DNA of 64,000 bases from Maccoyibacter sp900556645 (GCA_958349535.1 CATWDJ010000007.1:46083-110082); one strand, 5' to 3'. Shown: positions 50,722-59,950, numbered from the stretch's first letter. Notes: a model not told the origin generated them from the sequence alone. Program-made: numbers and translations.

Positions 50722-51852
50722 CTAATCGCTCAGAACTCTGGTCACACAGATTGGGGAACGGTAATAAGCGTTGGAAATCTTAATACCTGTCTTCTTGTTA
50801 CTTGCGTGGACAATCTGTCCGTTGCCGATATAAATGGCTACGTGATTGATACTCTTGCCACTGCCGTAGAAGAACAAATCTCCCGGTTTTGCCTCAGAAG
50901 CACTGATTCTTGTACCGCAATTTGCCTGTGCTTTAGAAGAATGTGGCAGATACACGCCGTATTTTGCCATAATCGACATGGTAAAGCCGGAACAGTCTGC
51001 TCCCTTCGTCAGGCTGGTGCCGCCCCATACATATGGATTTCCTACGAACTGAGTGGCATAGGATACCAAATCCACTCGCACATCCGATACGCCCTGACCG
51101 TAACGCACCTCTGTCATGGTCATTGCCTTTGGAAGCTGTACGGAAATCTCTACAAATTCCTTGCTGACATAACCTTCAGAGCTGTCTACATCTACCTTAA
51201 TCCAATCTCCTAAATCCTCTATCACATTCAATTCTTCGCCGTTTGGCATCAATGCTAAAATTCCACACTCTGTATTCGGCTGTTCTCTGACATTTAAGGT
51301 TGTGGTGGTAACCGTTGCCACAGTCTGTTTGATTTCCTCTGCCAATGCCTTTGCTTCCTCTCCGGTTACAAAGTAATCGGCACTGACATAACCGGTAACA
51401 TCTCCCGACTGAATTTTATACCAACCGTCCACTGCTTCCAAAATTTCTCCTGCCGCATGATCCGGCATCTTTCCTACGATAGACGCATCCGTTGCCGGAG
51501 CCTCTCTGACATTCAAGGTTCCGTCTGCCTGGGCAATTCCCAGATTGGTATATCCGTAAGTGGTATCCGGCTGTGGTGCTGCTGTGGTAACCACTGCATT
51601 TCCCTCCGATACCGCTGCTGTATCGTTCTCCGCTTCAAATGCCTGACAGAACATTGCTTTTGCTCCTGCGGCAGTTGCAGCTTTCTCTGCATCATTTCCC
51701 TTGTTTCCCGCAGCACTTCCGCTGACATAACATCCGGCAAAAAGCACCACGCCCATAACACCAATTGCCGCAGCACGGTAAAGATTCTGTGTGGTAACTC
51801 CTTTTACAAGTTCTCTGATGGTTTCTGTTATTTTATCTGTAATATGGTTCAT
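50722..51852 (-). CDS. NlpC/P60 cell-wall hydrolase with SH3 domains
   Basis: 376 residues. Secreted or membrane-anchored peptidoglycan endopeptidase. A hydrophobic segment (about 28-45, GVMGVVLFAGCYVSGSAAG) serves as signal or anchor. Two bacterial SH3 domains follow (about 100-162 and 182-240, each with the TLNVRE block), then the C40 catalytic domain with Cys in GADCSGFTMSIMAKYG and His in NHVAIYIGNGQIVHAS. The family cuts between gamma-D-Glu and diaminopimelate. The promoter has a consensus -35, and a terminator-like hairpin lies in the leader between promoter and ATG. GGAGG precedes the start. Confidence 0.94.
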   Translation of the reverse strand: MNHITDKITETIRELVKGVTTQNLYRAAAIGVMGVVLFAGCYVSGSAAGNKGNDAEKAATAAGAKAMFCQAFEAENDTAAVSEGNAVVTTAAPQPDTTYGYTNLGIAQADGTLNVREAPATDASIVGKMPDHAAGEILEAVDGWYKIQSGDVTGYVSADYFVTGEEAKALAEEIKQTVATVTTTTLNVREQPNTECGILALMPNGEELNVIEDLGDWIKVDVDSSEGYVSKEFVEISVQLPKAMTMTEVRYGQGVSDVRVDLVSYATQFVGNPYVWGGTSLTKGADCSGFTMSIMAKYGVYLPHSSKAQANCGTRISASEAKPGDLFFYGSGKSINHVAIYIGNGQIVHASNKKTGIKISNAYYRSPICVTRVLSD

Positions 51853-51894
51853 TGCATCCTCCCAAGACGAAGCTTTCCTATATCATTATCATAA

Positions 51895-51929
51895 AAATAA
51901 CAGTAGAATAATGTATCCTACTGTTATTT
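51895..51929 (-). promoter_or_regulatory. Leader hairpin (possible attenuator) of the NlpC/P60 gene
   Basis: Arms 51895-51906 and 51918-51929 pair perfectly over 12 bases with an 11-nt loop, with T-rich sequence following on the minus strand. It begins only about 6 nt after the predicted transcription start of the NlpC/P60 gene. It may attenuate that gene, protect the 5' end, or end read-through from the Na/Pi cotransporter gene. Confidence 0.65.
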
Positions 51930-51940
51930 CACTTTTTTCA

Positions 51941-51969
51941 AGTATATCAATATTTTTTTACAATGTCAA
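51941..51969 (-). promoter_or_regulatory. Sigma-A promoter of the NlpC/P60 gene
   Basis: Minus strand consensus -35 TTGACA (51964-51969), 17-nt spacer, -10 TATACT (51941-51946). It is the strongest -35 match I found in the window. Confidence 0.85.
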
Positions 51970-51996
51970 CATAATTATGTAATATTTCTGTAATAA

Positions 51997-53628
51997 TTAT
52001 ACTTCATCCTCTTCCGGGTCACTGTCTAATATGGAAAAAGCAATGTTGGTTGCATGGTCTGCCACACGCTCCAGACCGGTTACAATATCTGTAAAGATAA
52101 TTCCTGCCTGCGGTGTACATTTTCCCTTGGACATTCGTTTCACATGATTGTTCTGCAGCTCTCTCTCCATCTCGTCTATTTCATTTTCTAATTTCAGGAT
52201 TTCCTGCAGATTCTTCTCATCCAATGTCACAAACATCTCAATGGACTCATCCAGAATCAATTCCACCTTTTCATACATTTCCTGTATTTCTTTGGTGCCT
52301 TTTTTTGTAAAAGCAAGTCCCTCTTCATTCATGGAGACTGCTTCCTCTATAATATTTTCTGCATGGTCACCAATCCGTTCCATATCATTTACTACATGGA
52401 AGAGACCGCCGATTCGCTGTTTGTCTCCCATCGGAAGCTCGTACTGATTTGCCCTTACCAGAAAGTCCGTGATTTCTTTACAGAGGAAATCGATATTCTT
52501 CTCCGTCCGATAAACCTGAGAAATCTTTTCGGAATCTCCATCAAAGAAGGCTTCCACAGAACGTTTCAGATTGTCTTTTGCCATGATTCCCATGCGTTCA
52601 ATTTCCTGTACAGCCTCCACAACAGCGGTGTTCGGAGCGAAAGTTCCTCCCTTGCTGATATAAGCCAACTGGAATTCTCCGCTTTCCTCTATATCCCCCG
52701 GAATCATCCGTTTACTCAAAGCCATAAACTGATTGGACAGCGGTAAAAAGATAAGGGTCTGGAAGGTTTTGTAAATGGTATCTGCATTTGCTACGCATCG
52801 TCCCACATCTGCACCGGAAATTTTCAAGATAAACTGCTCAAACGGTTCCATTGCAAAGGCAAGAATGGTACCGATGATAATCATACCGAATACGTTGAAC
52901 AATACATGTATCAAAGCCGCACATTTTGCATCTTTTCTGGTATTGAGACTCGCCAGTACCGCCGGTGTACAGGAACCGATGTTACATCCCAGTATAAAGT
53001 AGAAACACACCGGAAGTGCCACCAGACCCTGGCTTGCCATAATCAGTAAAATGCTGACGGTTACAGAAGAGCTCTGTACCAAAACCGTAATAATCATACC
53101 CAAAAGAATTGCCATCAACGGATTGGTCATACCTCCCATTACCCGAAGCACCGAATCATATTCTTTTAATCCGGTCATGGCATCCTTCATCAGACTGATT
53201 CCCATGAAGAGTGCACCGAATCCGATAATGATTTCTCCAATCTTTTTGGTCAGCGGCTTCTTCCCAAACATCCTCAGCACCGCTCCCACAAATAGAATAA
53301 TCGGTGCCACACCGGTAAGATTAAATGCTACCAGCTGTGAGGTAATGGTTGTACCGATATTAGCTCCAAAAATGATTCCTACAGATTGTGCCAATGACAT
53401 CAATCCTGCATTTACAAAGCTGACCACCATAACCGTAGTAGCTCCCGAAGACTGAATCACCGCTGTAAATAACGCACCAAACACAACTGCAATCAGCTTG
53501 TTTTTGGTCATCGCCTCCAATATAGTTCTCAGCTTTGCTCCGGCTGCTTTCTGCAATCCCTGACTCATAAAGGACATTCCAAAGAGGAATAATCCCAGAC
53601 CTCCTAATAATGTAATAATCAGTTCCAT
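51997..53628 (-). CDS. Na/Pi cotransporter family protein with PhoU-like domain
   Basis: 543 residues. The N-terminal half has eight or nine helices in two inverted repeats, each with a QSSGATTVMVVSFV-type motif (TAVIQSSGATTVMVV and TVLVQSSSVTVSILLIM), the mark of NptA/SLC34-like sodium-phosphate carriers. The C-terminal half (about 330-540) is a PhoU-like helical bundle with acidic metal-binding patches (ERIGDHAENIIEE and ERVADHATNIAFS). The proteins import phosphate or bring about its export; direction cannot be read. It follows ribF by 12 nt with its ribosome site (AAGGAG) just after the ribF stop, so it belongs to the end of the rimP operon. Confidence 0.93.
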   Translation of the reverse strand: MELIITLLGGLGLFLFGMSFMSQGLQKAAGAKLRTILEAMTKNKLIAVVFGALFTAVIQSSGATTVMVVSFVNAGLMSLAQSVGIIFGANIGTTITSQLVAFNLTGVAPIILFVGAVLRMFGKKPLTKKIGEIIIGFGALFMGISLMKDAMTGLKEYDSVLRVMGGMTNPLMAILLGMIITVLVQSSSVTVSILLIMASQGLVALPVCFYFILGCNIGSCTPAVLASLNTRKDAKCAALIHVLFNVFGMIIIGTILAFAMEPFEQFILKISGADVGRCVANADTIYKTFQTLIFLPLSNQFMALSKRMIPGDIEESGEFQLAYISKGGTFAPNTAVVEAVQEIERMGIMAKDNLKRSVEAFFDGDSEKISQVYRTEKNIDFLCKEITDFLVRANQYELPMGDKQRIGGLFHVVNDMERIGDHAENIIEEAVSMNEEGLAFTKKGTKEIQEMYEKVELILDESIEMFVTLDEKNLQEILKLENEIDEMERELQNNHVKRMSKGKCTPQAGIIFTDIVTGLERVADHATNIAFSILDSDPEEDEV

Positions 53629-53640
53629 TTTTCTCCTTAT

Positions 53641-54561
53641 TTATTCCAACCCAAAATAAATCTTCGCGATTCGTATATCCTGCTGTAACTGTTTTTTCAG
53701 TTCCTCAATGGACTGAAACTTTGTCTCCTGCCGTATCCAATGCAAAAATTCCACTTCCACCGTACGGTCATAGACATCATCGGCGAAATCCAACACATGG
53801 GTTTCTACTCCCACCGGATTGTTTCCCTCTATGGTAGGCTTACGCCCCACATTGGTGATTCCGCAATATTCTTCGCCACCGATAAACACCTTTGTCACAT
53901 AAACCCCAAAAGGGGGCAATAGCTTTTCTGCCTCCGGCAGCAGATTAATGGTAGGAAATCCGATGGTTCTTCCGATTTCATTTCCATGTTCTACAATTCC
54001 CTGAATAAAGTAGGGCACTCCCAAAAGTTCATTGGCTTTCTCGATATTCCCCGCCTTGATTTCTTCCCTTACATAAGTACTGCTGATGTCCCGGTCACCG
54101 TCTTTCATTTTCTCCACTACCTGAACTTCATAACCGAACTCTTCGGCATATTCCATCAGCAGTTTATAATCTCCTGCCCGGTTATGTCCAAAATGAAAAT
54201 CCGTTCCCACCACCATATATTTTACATGAAGCTTATCCACCATCATCCGAATGAAATCCACCGCCTCCATATTACGGATTTCCGGTGTGAACGGACATTC
54301 TACCACATAATCAATGCCCATATTCTCAAAAATGTGAAGTTTCTCTTCATTGGTGGTAAGTACCTCTCCGCCGTCCCCGGAAACTTCTTTTCGAGGTGGT
54401 ATATCGAAAGTAAACACCACGGCTTTATACATGTCCTGCTTTTTTTCCAAAAGCGTGTCCAACAGCATTTTGTGCCCTCGGTGAATTCCGTCAAACTTTC
54501 CGAAGGTCATCACTGTCGGCTCCTCTATCTGAAACTTTGTTGTCCCTCTTAAATAAATCAT
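53641..54561 (-). CDS. ribF: Bifunctional riboflavin kinase/FAD synthetase
   Basis: 306 residues. Makes FMN from riboflavin and FAD from FMN. The N-terminal nucleotidyltransferase has MTFGKFDGIHRGHKMLLD (H-x-G-H type motif, about 18-35) and GTDFHFGHNRAGD. The C-terminal riboflavin kinase domain begins with GRTIGFPTINL and contains GVYVTKVFIGGEEYCGITNVGRKPT. It lies between truB and the Na/Pi gene; its FAD is the donor used by ApbE. No FMN riboswitch precedes it, since it is inside an operon. Confidence 0.97.
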   Translation of the reverse strand: MIYLRGTTKFQIEEPTVMTFGKFDGIHRGHKMLLDTLLEKKQDMYKAVVFTFDIPPRKEVSGDGGEVLTTNEEKLHIFENMGIDYVVECPFTPEIRNMEAVDFIRMMVDKLHVKYMVVGTDFHFGHNRAGDYKLLMEYAEEFGYEVQVVEKMKDGDRDISSTYVREEIKAGNIEKANELLGVPYFIQGIVEHGNEIGRTIGFPTINLLPEAEKLLPPFGVYVTKVFIGGEEYCGITNVGRKPTIEGNNPVGVETHVLDFADDVYDRTVEVEFLHWIRQETKFQSIEELKKQLQQDIRIAKIYFGLE

Positions 54562-54578
54562 GTTACTTCTTCTCTCGC

Positions 54579-55481
54579 TTATTGTTCCAAAAAAATTTTT
54601 ACAGGCTTATAATCTCCCTGTTTTTTATCATACTGATAAATCCCTATAAAACGGTTCGCTTCGTCATAGACTCTGATATTTTTCTTTTCGTCCTCAGAAG
54701 GCGGTTTTACAAAAAAACGGGGATGTATCCGATTACCGTTATACAAGAGCTTCTCAAATTTCTTTTTTACCGTTCCTTTTTCCAATGCTAAAAAGACAAA
54801 ATCCACGGGATAGAGAATCTCTTCTAAAGCTCCTGCTTCTTTTTTCTCCTGAATCTGTGCCAGAGTAAGGGCATCTTTTTCCAGAAAAGCTGCCACCTCT
54901 GTCCGCTTCAGAGATGCCATGCAGCCTCCACAGCCCAGTTTTTTTCCAATATCATGACACAGGGTACGGATATAGGTTCCCTTAGAGCAATACACCCGCA
55001 TTACCACTTTGGGAATATCCACCTGCAAAATCTCCACCTTATAAATATATACCCTTCTAGGCTTTCTTTCAACTTCAATTCCTTTTCTTGCCAAATCACA
55101 AAGCTTCTGCCCCTGAACCTTCAGTGCAGAATACATGGGAGGAATCTGGTCATAAGCCCCCTCAAAGCTTCTGATTGCCCTTTCCACCTCATCCTTTTCT
55201 GCCGTAACCGGCTTTTCTGCCAGCACCTTTCCTGTCAAATCCTGAGTATCGGTTTCTTTTCCCAACAAAAGCACCGCCTCATAGACCTTATCTTTTTCCG
55301 TCAGCAGATCACAGACCTTGGTGGCTTTTCCCAGACATACCGGAAGTACACCCTCTGCTTCCGGGTCCAGGGTTCCGGTGTGTCCTATCTTTTTCTGCCC
55401 CACAATGCCCCGCAGCTTTGCCACCACATCATGGGAGGTATATCCCTTTTCTTTGTAAACGTTCAGAATTCCGTTTATCAT
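54579..55481 (-). CDS. truB: tRNA pseudouridine-55 synthase
   Basis: 300 residues. Converts U55 in the T-loop of tRNAs to pseudouridine. The catalytic aspartate is in GHTGTLDPEAEGVLPVCLG (about 33-51). Other blocks are YTSHDVVAKLRGIVGQKKIGH and RVYCSKGTYIRTLCHDIGKKLGCG. The C-terminal extension to PVKIFLEQ is a small PUA-like region of typical length for Clostridia. It lies 17 nt before ribF and 8 nt after nrnA; the truB-ribF pair is standard. Confidence 0.97.
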   Translation of the reverse strand: MINGILNVYKEKGYTSHDVVAKLRGIVGQKKIGHTGTLDPEAEGVLPVCLGKATKVCDLLTEKDKVYEAVLLLGKETDTQDLTGKVLAEKPVTAEKDEVERAIRSFEGAYDQIPPMYSALKVQGQKLCDLARKGIEVERKPRRVYIYKVEILQVDIPKVVMRVYCSKGTYIRTLCHDIGKKLGCGGCMASLKRTEVAAFLEKDALTLAQIQEKKEAGALEEILYPVDFVFLALEKGTVKKKFEKLLYNGNRIHPRFFVKPPSEDEKKNIRVYDEANRFIGIYQYDKKQGDYKPVKIFLEQ

Positions 55482-55489
55482 CTGTTCAC

Positions 55490-56434
55490 CTATAACTGTT
55501 TCTCAATTTCTTTCATCAGTGCTGCTAGAATCTCTTCCGGTGTTCCTTCCATGGAGACCCCGGCAGCTTTCATATGACCGCCGCCGCCGAATTGCACGGC
55601 AATTTTTGCCACATCCACATCCCCGTTGGAACGCATGCTTACCTTGTATCCATCCTCTGTCTCATAGAGAAATACGGCAACCTCCACATCCTTGGTTACC
55701 CGAAGCTGACTGACGATTCCATCCAGATGTTTTGGCAGCACCTGAAACTCTTCCATCTGTTTTTTCGTGACAACGGAGGAAATCACCTGACCTTCCAATG
55801 ACAGCTTCGCATCCACCAACGCCTGACCCATAATCCGGTTTTGGTTAAAGGTCTTGGTATAAAAGGTTTCATCCACGATTCTGGTAAAATCAATTCCCTT
55901 TTCCATCAGCTTTCCGGCAATGTTCATGGTCTTTGCGGAGGTACAAGAATATTGGAATACTCCTGTGTCGTGTATCATTCCCACATAGATACACTCCGCA
56001 ATTTCTTTGGTAATCTTTTCTTCCTCTATCAATTCATACACCAGCTCGCTGGTGGAGCTTGCATGGGGAAAAATATAATTTTCATCTGCAAAGCTCTGAT
56101 TACTGATATGATGGTCAATACAAAAAGTCGCTTTTGCACCGGTAAAATATTTCGCTGCCTCTCCGAGCCTTCCCAAATCACCGCAATCCTGTGCAATGAA
56201 CAAATCATAGCTTTCCTCACTGTCACAGGTATGTTTGATTTCCTCTGAATTTTTTAAAAACTTAAAGATATTCGGAATTGGCTCCAAATATAAATCCACT
56301 TTTATCTGGGGATAATAAGTTTTAATATAATTGTAAGTTGCCAGACAGGAGCCTGCACAATCTCCGTCAGGACGGACATGTCCTGCGATTGCCACTGTAC
56401 GTTTTCCTGCCAGCTGGGCATCTAAACTCTGCAT
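55490..56434 (-). CDS. DHH/DHHA1 phosphoesterase (NrnA-like)
   Basis: 314 residues. Nano-RNase that removes very short oligoribonucleotides and dephosphorylates pAp. The DHH domain has AIAGHVRPDGDCAGS (metal-binding Asp residues, about 15-29), FIAQDCGDLGRL and FCIDHHISN (about 103-111). The DHHA1 domain ends with VQFGGGGHMKAAG, the substrate-binding glycine motif. NrnA, RbfA, InfB and TruB are often clustered in Firmicutes. It is 3 nt from rbfA and 8 nt from truB. Confidence 0.95.
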   Translation of the reverse strand: MQSLDAQLAGKRTVAIAGHVRPDGDCAGSCLATYNYIKTYYPQIKVDLYLEPIPNIFKFLKNSEEIKHTCDSEESYDLFIAQDCGDLGRLGEAAKYFTGAKATFCIDHHISNQSFADENYIFPHASSTSELVYELIEEEKITKEIAECIYVGMIHDTGVFQYSCTSAKTMNIAGKLMEKGIDFTRIVDETFYTKTFNQNRIMGQALVDAKLSLEGQVISSVVTKKQMEEFQVLPKHLDGIVSQLRVTKDVEVAVFLYETEDGYKVSMRSNGDVDVAKIAVQFGGGGHMKAAGVSMEGTPEEILAALMKEIEKQL

Positions 56435-56437
56435 ATC

Positions 56438-56800
56438 TTATTCCTCGATTTCCCGATTTACATCATCAATCAACTTTGACATATTCACACCGTATTCAAT
56501 AGACTGGTCCAGAATAAAACGAATCTCCGGCGTATTTCTCAGATTCATGTTTTTAGCAAGGGTTCTGCGGATATACCCCTCCGCACTCCTTAACCCTGCA
56601 ATGGTATCCTTCTGGGATTCCTCATCTCCCAAAACAGAAATATATGCCTTGCAGGTTTTTAAATCCGGTGCCACCTCTACGGATACCACACTTGTCATGG
56701 GATTGATTCTCGGATCTTTAATTTCCCCCCGTATGATATTGGAGAGTTCTTTTAAGACCTCTCCGTTGATACGGGTATTTTTGATACTGTTTTTTCTCAT
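56438..56800 (-). CDS. rbfA: Ribosome-binding factor A
   Basis: 120 residues. Late maturation factor of the 30S subunit that binds near the 5' end of 16S rRNA. The KH-like fold shows ELSNIIRGEIKDPRI, MTSVVSVEVAPDLKTCKAYISVLG, and the RRTLAKNMNLRNTPEIRFILDQSIEYG end block. No other feature is unusual. It lies between infB (13 nt) and nrnA (3 nt), a common order in this operon. Confidence 0.96.
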   Translation of the reverse strand: MRKNSIKNTRINGEVLKELSNIIRGEIKDPRINPMTSVVSVEVAPDLKTCKAYISVLGDEESQKDTIAGLRSAEGYIRRTLAKNMNLRNTPEIRFILDQSIEYGVNMSKLIDDVNREIEE

Positions 56801-56813
56801 TTTTACCTCAATT

Positions 56814-59354
56814 CTATCTTGGTACCTCTACCATGATATATGCTTCAATCTGATCCTCTTCTGCAATATCATTAAAGTCCTCAAATACCAGACCACATTC
56901 ATATCCTGCTTTGACCTCTTTGACATCATCCTTGAAACGCTTTAAGGATGCCAGATTTCCTTCAAATATCTGCTCTCCCTCTCTGCTGATACGAACCATA
57001 CAGCCTCTCTGGAAGGAACCGTCCAGCACATAGGAACCGGCAATATTGCCCACACCGGAGGCTTTGAAAATCTGACGAACCTCTGCATGACCAATGACTT
57101 TTTCCTCAAATACCGGATCCAGCATTCCCTTCATGGCTGCTTCCACATCCTCAATGGCATTGTAGATAACCTTGTAAAGACGTACATCTACACCTTCTCT
57201 GTCTGCAATTGCTTTTGCAGTGGCATCCGGCCGTACATTGAAGCCAATGATGATTGCATTGGAGGCAGATGCCAGACTGACGTCAGATTCATTAATGGCT
57301 CCGACACCGCCGTGGATAATCTTGACTACCACTTCCTCGTTGGACAGTTTTACAAGACTTTGTTTTACAGCTTCCACGGAACCCTGTACATCTGCTTTTA
57401 CAATAATATTTAATTCTTTTACATTTCCAGACTGAATCTGTGAGAACAAATCGTCCAGAGACATTTTGGCTTTTGTTTCTTCGATTAAGCGGTTTTTTCC
57501 TTCTGAAATAAAGGTCTCCGCAAAGTTTCTTGCTTCCCTCTCTGTTTCAGTGGAAACAAAAATCTCTCCTGCATTCGGCACACTGGAAAGTCCCAGAATA
57601 GCAACCGGAGTAGACGGACCTGCCTCTTTTAAGTTACGTCCGTTTTCATCAATCATGGCACGGACTCTTCCGTAGCTGCTTCCGCAGGCAATGGGCTGAC
57701 CTACCTTTAAGGTTCCTTTCTGAATCAGAACTGTTGCTACCGCTCCTCTGCCTTTGTCCAAACGTGCCTCTATTACAAGACCTCTTGCCTGACGCTTCGG
57801 ATTGGCTTTTAATTCACAAACCTCTGCGGTAAGAAGAATCATCTCTAACAACTGGTCGATTCCCTCATGGGTATGTGCGGATACCGGAACAAAAATGGTA
57901 GTTCCGCCCCAGTCTTCAGGAATCAGTTCATATTCGGAAAGCTCCTGTTTTACACGCTCAATGTTCGCATTTGGCTTATCGATTTTGTTGATGGCAACAA
58001 TAATTTCAATTCCTGCTGCCTTGGCGTGATTGATTGCTTCTACGGTCTGCGGCATTACACCGTCATCTGCTGCAACCACCAAAATCGCAATATCGGTGGA
58101 ATTAGCGCCACGCATACGCATAGCAGTAAATGCCTCGTGTCCCGGTGTGTCCAAGAAGGTGATTTTTTCTCCATCTACATCTACCACATAAGCACCGATA
58201 TGCTGTGTGATTCCTCCAGCCTCCCGGTCTGTAACCTTGGTGTTACGGATAGCATCCAAAAGAGATGTCTTACCGTGGTCGACATGCCCCATAACGCAGA
58301 CTACCGGAGGACGTTTTACCATGGTGCTTTCATCCTCTTCCTCTTCCTTCAAGAGTTCTTCTATTACATCTACTTTTATTTCATGCTCCGCAAGACAGTT
58401 GAACTCCAGTGCGATTTCTTCTGCCTGATCATAATCCACTTCCTGATTTACTGTTACCATAGTACCTTTTAAGAACAGTTTTTTGATAATCTCTGCCGGC
58501 TGCACCTTCATTTTTTCTGCCAGCTCTTTGATGGTAAGCGAATCCGGCAAGATAATGGTCTTGATGGTTTCTTCTTTTTTCTCCTGTGGCTGTGGCTGCT
58601 GCTGTTTTTTCTTCTTGCCGCCATTTTTCTCAAGATTCACATAGCGTTCCTGTTTTTTATTACCGTAGTTGTCTCTTCCCTGACCGCCTTTATTTTTCTT
58701 ATCATTTCTGCGGTTATCTCTGCGGTCTTTTCCCATGCCGTCCTCAGCCGGTGCCGCCACCGCACTTTTATTAAACTTATTAATTTCCTGATCTAATCTG
58801 CCCTTAGATTCTTTCTGGCGATTTTGACCGACTCTGCCGTTACCTCTATCCCCTTGGTTATTAGGGGTACCCGGTTTATGATTCTGATAATTTTTTTGAT
58901 TCTGCTTATCATTTCCTTCATTTCTAGGTCTCCTGTCATTTGGATTAAGTCCTGTTCGTTCTCCCTGAGCATGAAGCGGACGGCTTCCCTGTGGACGTAC
59001 CGGACGTTCTCCCTGTGGGCGTGCCGGACGTTCTCCCTGCGGGCGCGCCGGTCTCTCTCCCTGTGGACGTGCCGGGCGTGTTCCCCCATTGCTTACGCTG
59101 GGCTTTCTGTTATTATTTGGCTGTTTACTGTTCTGCGGATTGTATACAGCCGTAATGCTGGATTTTTTCTTTGGCCGCTCCTGCTGTTTTGGTTCTTCTT
59201 TTGCAAATTTCTTTTTTACCACCTGAATTACATCATCCTCAATGGAACTCATATGACTCTTTACCTCTATATTCTGCTCCGCTAAGTAATGTAATATTTC
59301 TTTTGACTGTATATTTAATTCTTTTGCAAGTTCATGTACTTTGACTTTTGCCAT
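56814..59354 (-). CDS. infB: Translation initiation factor IF-2
   Basis: 846 residues. GTPase that brings fMet-tRNA to the 30S subunit. The N-terminal IF2N helix (VHELAKELNIQSKEILHYL) is followed by a long low-complexity, basic region (about 70-260) with an octapeptide repeat RPARPQGE. The G domain has GHVDHGKTSLL (G1), DTPGHEAF (G3) and NKIDKP (G4), then the beta-barrel domains and the C-terminal tRNA-binding domain. ATG 59354 has GGAGGT 6 nt upstream; a start seven codons earlier was rejected. It lies 13 nt after ylxQ. Confidence 0.97.
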   Translation of the reverse strand: MAKVKVHELAKELNIQSKEILHYLAEQNIEVKSHMSSIEDDVIQVVKKKFAKEEPKQQERPKKKSSITAVYNPQNSKQPNNNRKPSVSNGGTRPARPQGERPARPQGERPARPQGERPVRPQGSRPLHAQGERTGLNPNDRRPRNEGNDKQNQKNYQNHKPGTPNNQGDRGNGRVGQNRQKESKGRLDQEINKFNKSAVAAPAEDGMGKDRRDNRRNDKKNKGGQGRDNYGNKKQERYVNLEKNGGKKKKQQQPQPQEKKEETIKTIILPDSLTIKELAEKMKVQPAEIIKKLFLKGTMVTVNQEVDYDQAEEIALEFNCLAEHEIKVDVIEELLKEEEEDESTMVKRPPVVCVMGHVDHGKTSLLDAIRNTKVTDREAGGITQHIGAYVVDVDGEKITFLDTPGHEAFTAMRMRGANSTDIAILVVAADDGVMPQTVEAINHAKAAGIEIIVAINKIDKPNANIERVKQELSEYELIPEDWGGTTIFVPVSAHTHEGIDQLLEMILLTAEVCELKANPKRQARGLVIEARLDKGRGAVATVLIQKGTLKVGQPIACGSSYGRVRAMIDENGRNLKEAGPSTPVAILGLSSVPNAGEIFVSTETEREARNFAETFISEGKNRLIEETKAKMSLDDLFSQIQSGNVKELNIIVKADVQGSVEAVKQSLVKLSNEEVVVKIIHGGVGAINESDVSLASASNAIIIGFNVRPDATAKAIADREGVDVRLYKVIYNAIEDVEAAMKGMLDPVFEEKVIGHAEVRQIFKASGVGNIAGSYVLDGSFQRGCMVRISREGEQIFEGNLASLKRFKDDVKEVKAGYECGLVFEDFNDIAEEDQIEAYIMVEVPR
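58977..59080 (-). repeat. 24-nt tandem repeat within infB
   Basis: About four copies of a 24-nt unit that encode R-P-A-R-P-Q-G-E, with variants RPVRPQGS and a degenerate last copy (RPLHAQGE). The base composition is GC-rich compared with the surroundings. It lies in the disordered part of IF-2, so copy number can change without frameshift. Confidence 0.8.
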
Positions 59355-59367
59355 TCTGCTACCTCCG

Positions 59368-59688
59368 TTATTCAATTGTTTTGCTATCTTTGATATTCTT
59401 TTCTACTGCCTTTGCCAGTTCTTCATCTGTGACTGCCAGGGAGGAACGATAATCTTTTCCGATACAATGTCCCAAGGAATCTTTAGTTCCATATTCATAA
59501 AAAGGAATCTCTCTGTAATCACACATGTTCCGAAACAGCTTTTTGGTATTTTCCGATGCATCCTCCGCCACCAGAACCAATACTGCTTTCCCAGTCTTAA
59601 CCGCTTCCTCCGTAGAAAATTCTCCGCTCACAAGTTTTCTTGCCCTAGCCGCAAGTCCAAGCATATTTAACACTCTATCTGTTTTCAA
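59368..59688 (-). CDS. ylxQ: L7Ae/L30e-family RNA-binding protein YlxQ
   Basis: 106 residues. Member of the L7Ae/L30e/S12e superfamily, with the block LGLAARARKLVSGEFSTEEAV near the N-terminus and VLVLVAEDASENTKKLF in the middle. It is an RNA-binding protein associated with the ribosome, probably recognising a kink-turn, but its partner is not firmly known. It overlaps rnpM by 14 nt and precedes infB, as in Bacillus (nusA-ylxR-ylxQ-infB). Confidence 0.94.
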   Translation of the reverse strand: MKTDRVLNMLGLAARARKLVSGEFSTEEAVKTGKAVLVLVAEDASENTKKLFRNMCDYREIPFYEYGTKDSLGHCIGKDYRSSLAVTDEELAKAVEKNIKDSKTIE

Positions 59689-59950
59689 TACTTTTCATCT
59701 CCTTTTGCAGGCTCTCATAAATTTCTTCCGGTATTGCCATTTTCAAGGAACGTTCCAATCCTTTGCTCTTTCTTGCTTTTTCCAGACAGGCACTGCAAGG
59801 ACAAAGGTAAGCACCTCTTCCGTTCTTCTTGCCGGTTGTATCCAAAAGCACTTCTTCTTCCGCGGTTTTGATTACCCGAATCATCTCCCGCTTACTCTTC
59901 ATCTCATTACAGCCCACACATTGCCGCATAGGAACTTTTTTATTCGTCAT
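59675..59950 (-). CDS. rnpM: RNase P modulator RnpM (YlxR family)
   Basis: 91 residues from ATG 59950, with GAGGGTGAG just upstream, inside the end of nusA (11-nt overlap). Family blocks are RQCVGCNEMKSKREMIRVIK at the N-terminus and NGRGAYLCPCSACLEKARKSKGLERSLK in the middle, with paired cysteines. Bacillus YlxR binds RNase P RNA and modulates its activity, hence RnpM. A longer version (15 residues more) would be read through the nusA tail and is less likely. It lies between nusA and ylxQ. Confidence 0.93.
   Translation of the reverse strand: MTNKKVPMRQCVGCNEMKSKREMIRVIKTAEEEVLLDTTGKKNGRGAYLCPCSACLEKARKSKGLERSLKMAIPEEIYESLQKEMKSIENR

Noticed and set aside
54954..55577. 207-codon plus-strand frame over truB
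   Set aside because: Antisense shadow of truB and nrnA, no ribosome site, no recognisable domain.
57867..58472. 201-codon plus-strand frame in infB
   Set aside because: Antisense to the G domain of IF-2, Cys/Tyr-rich by codon complement only.
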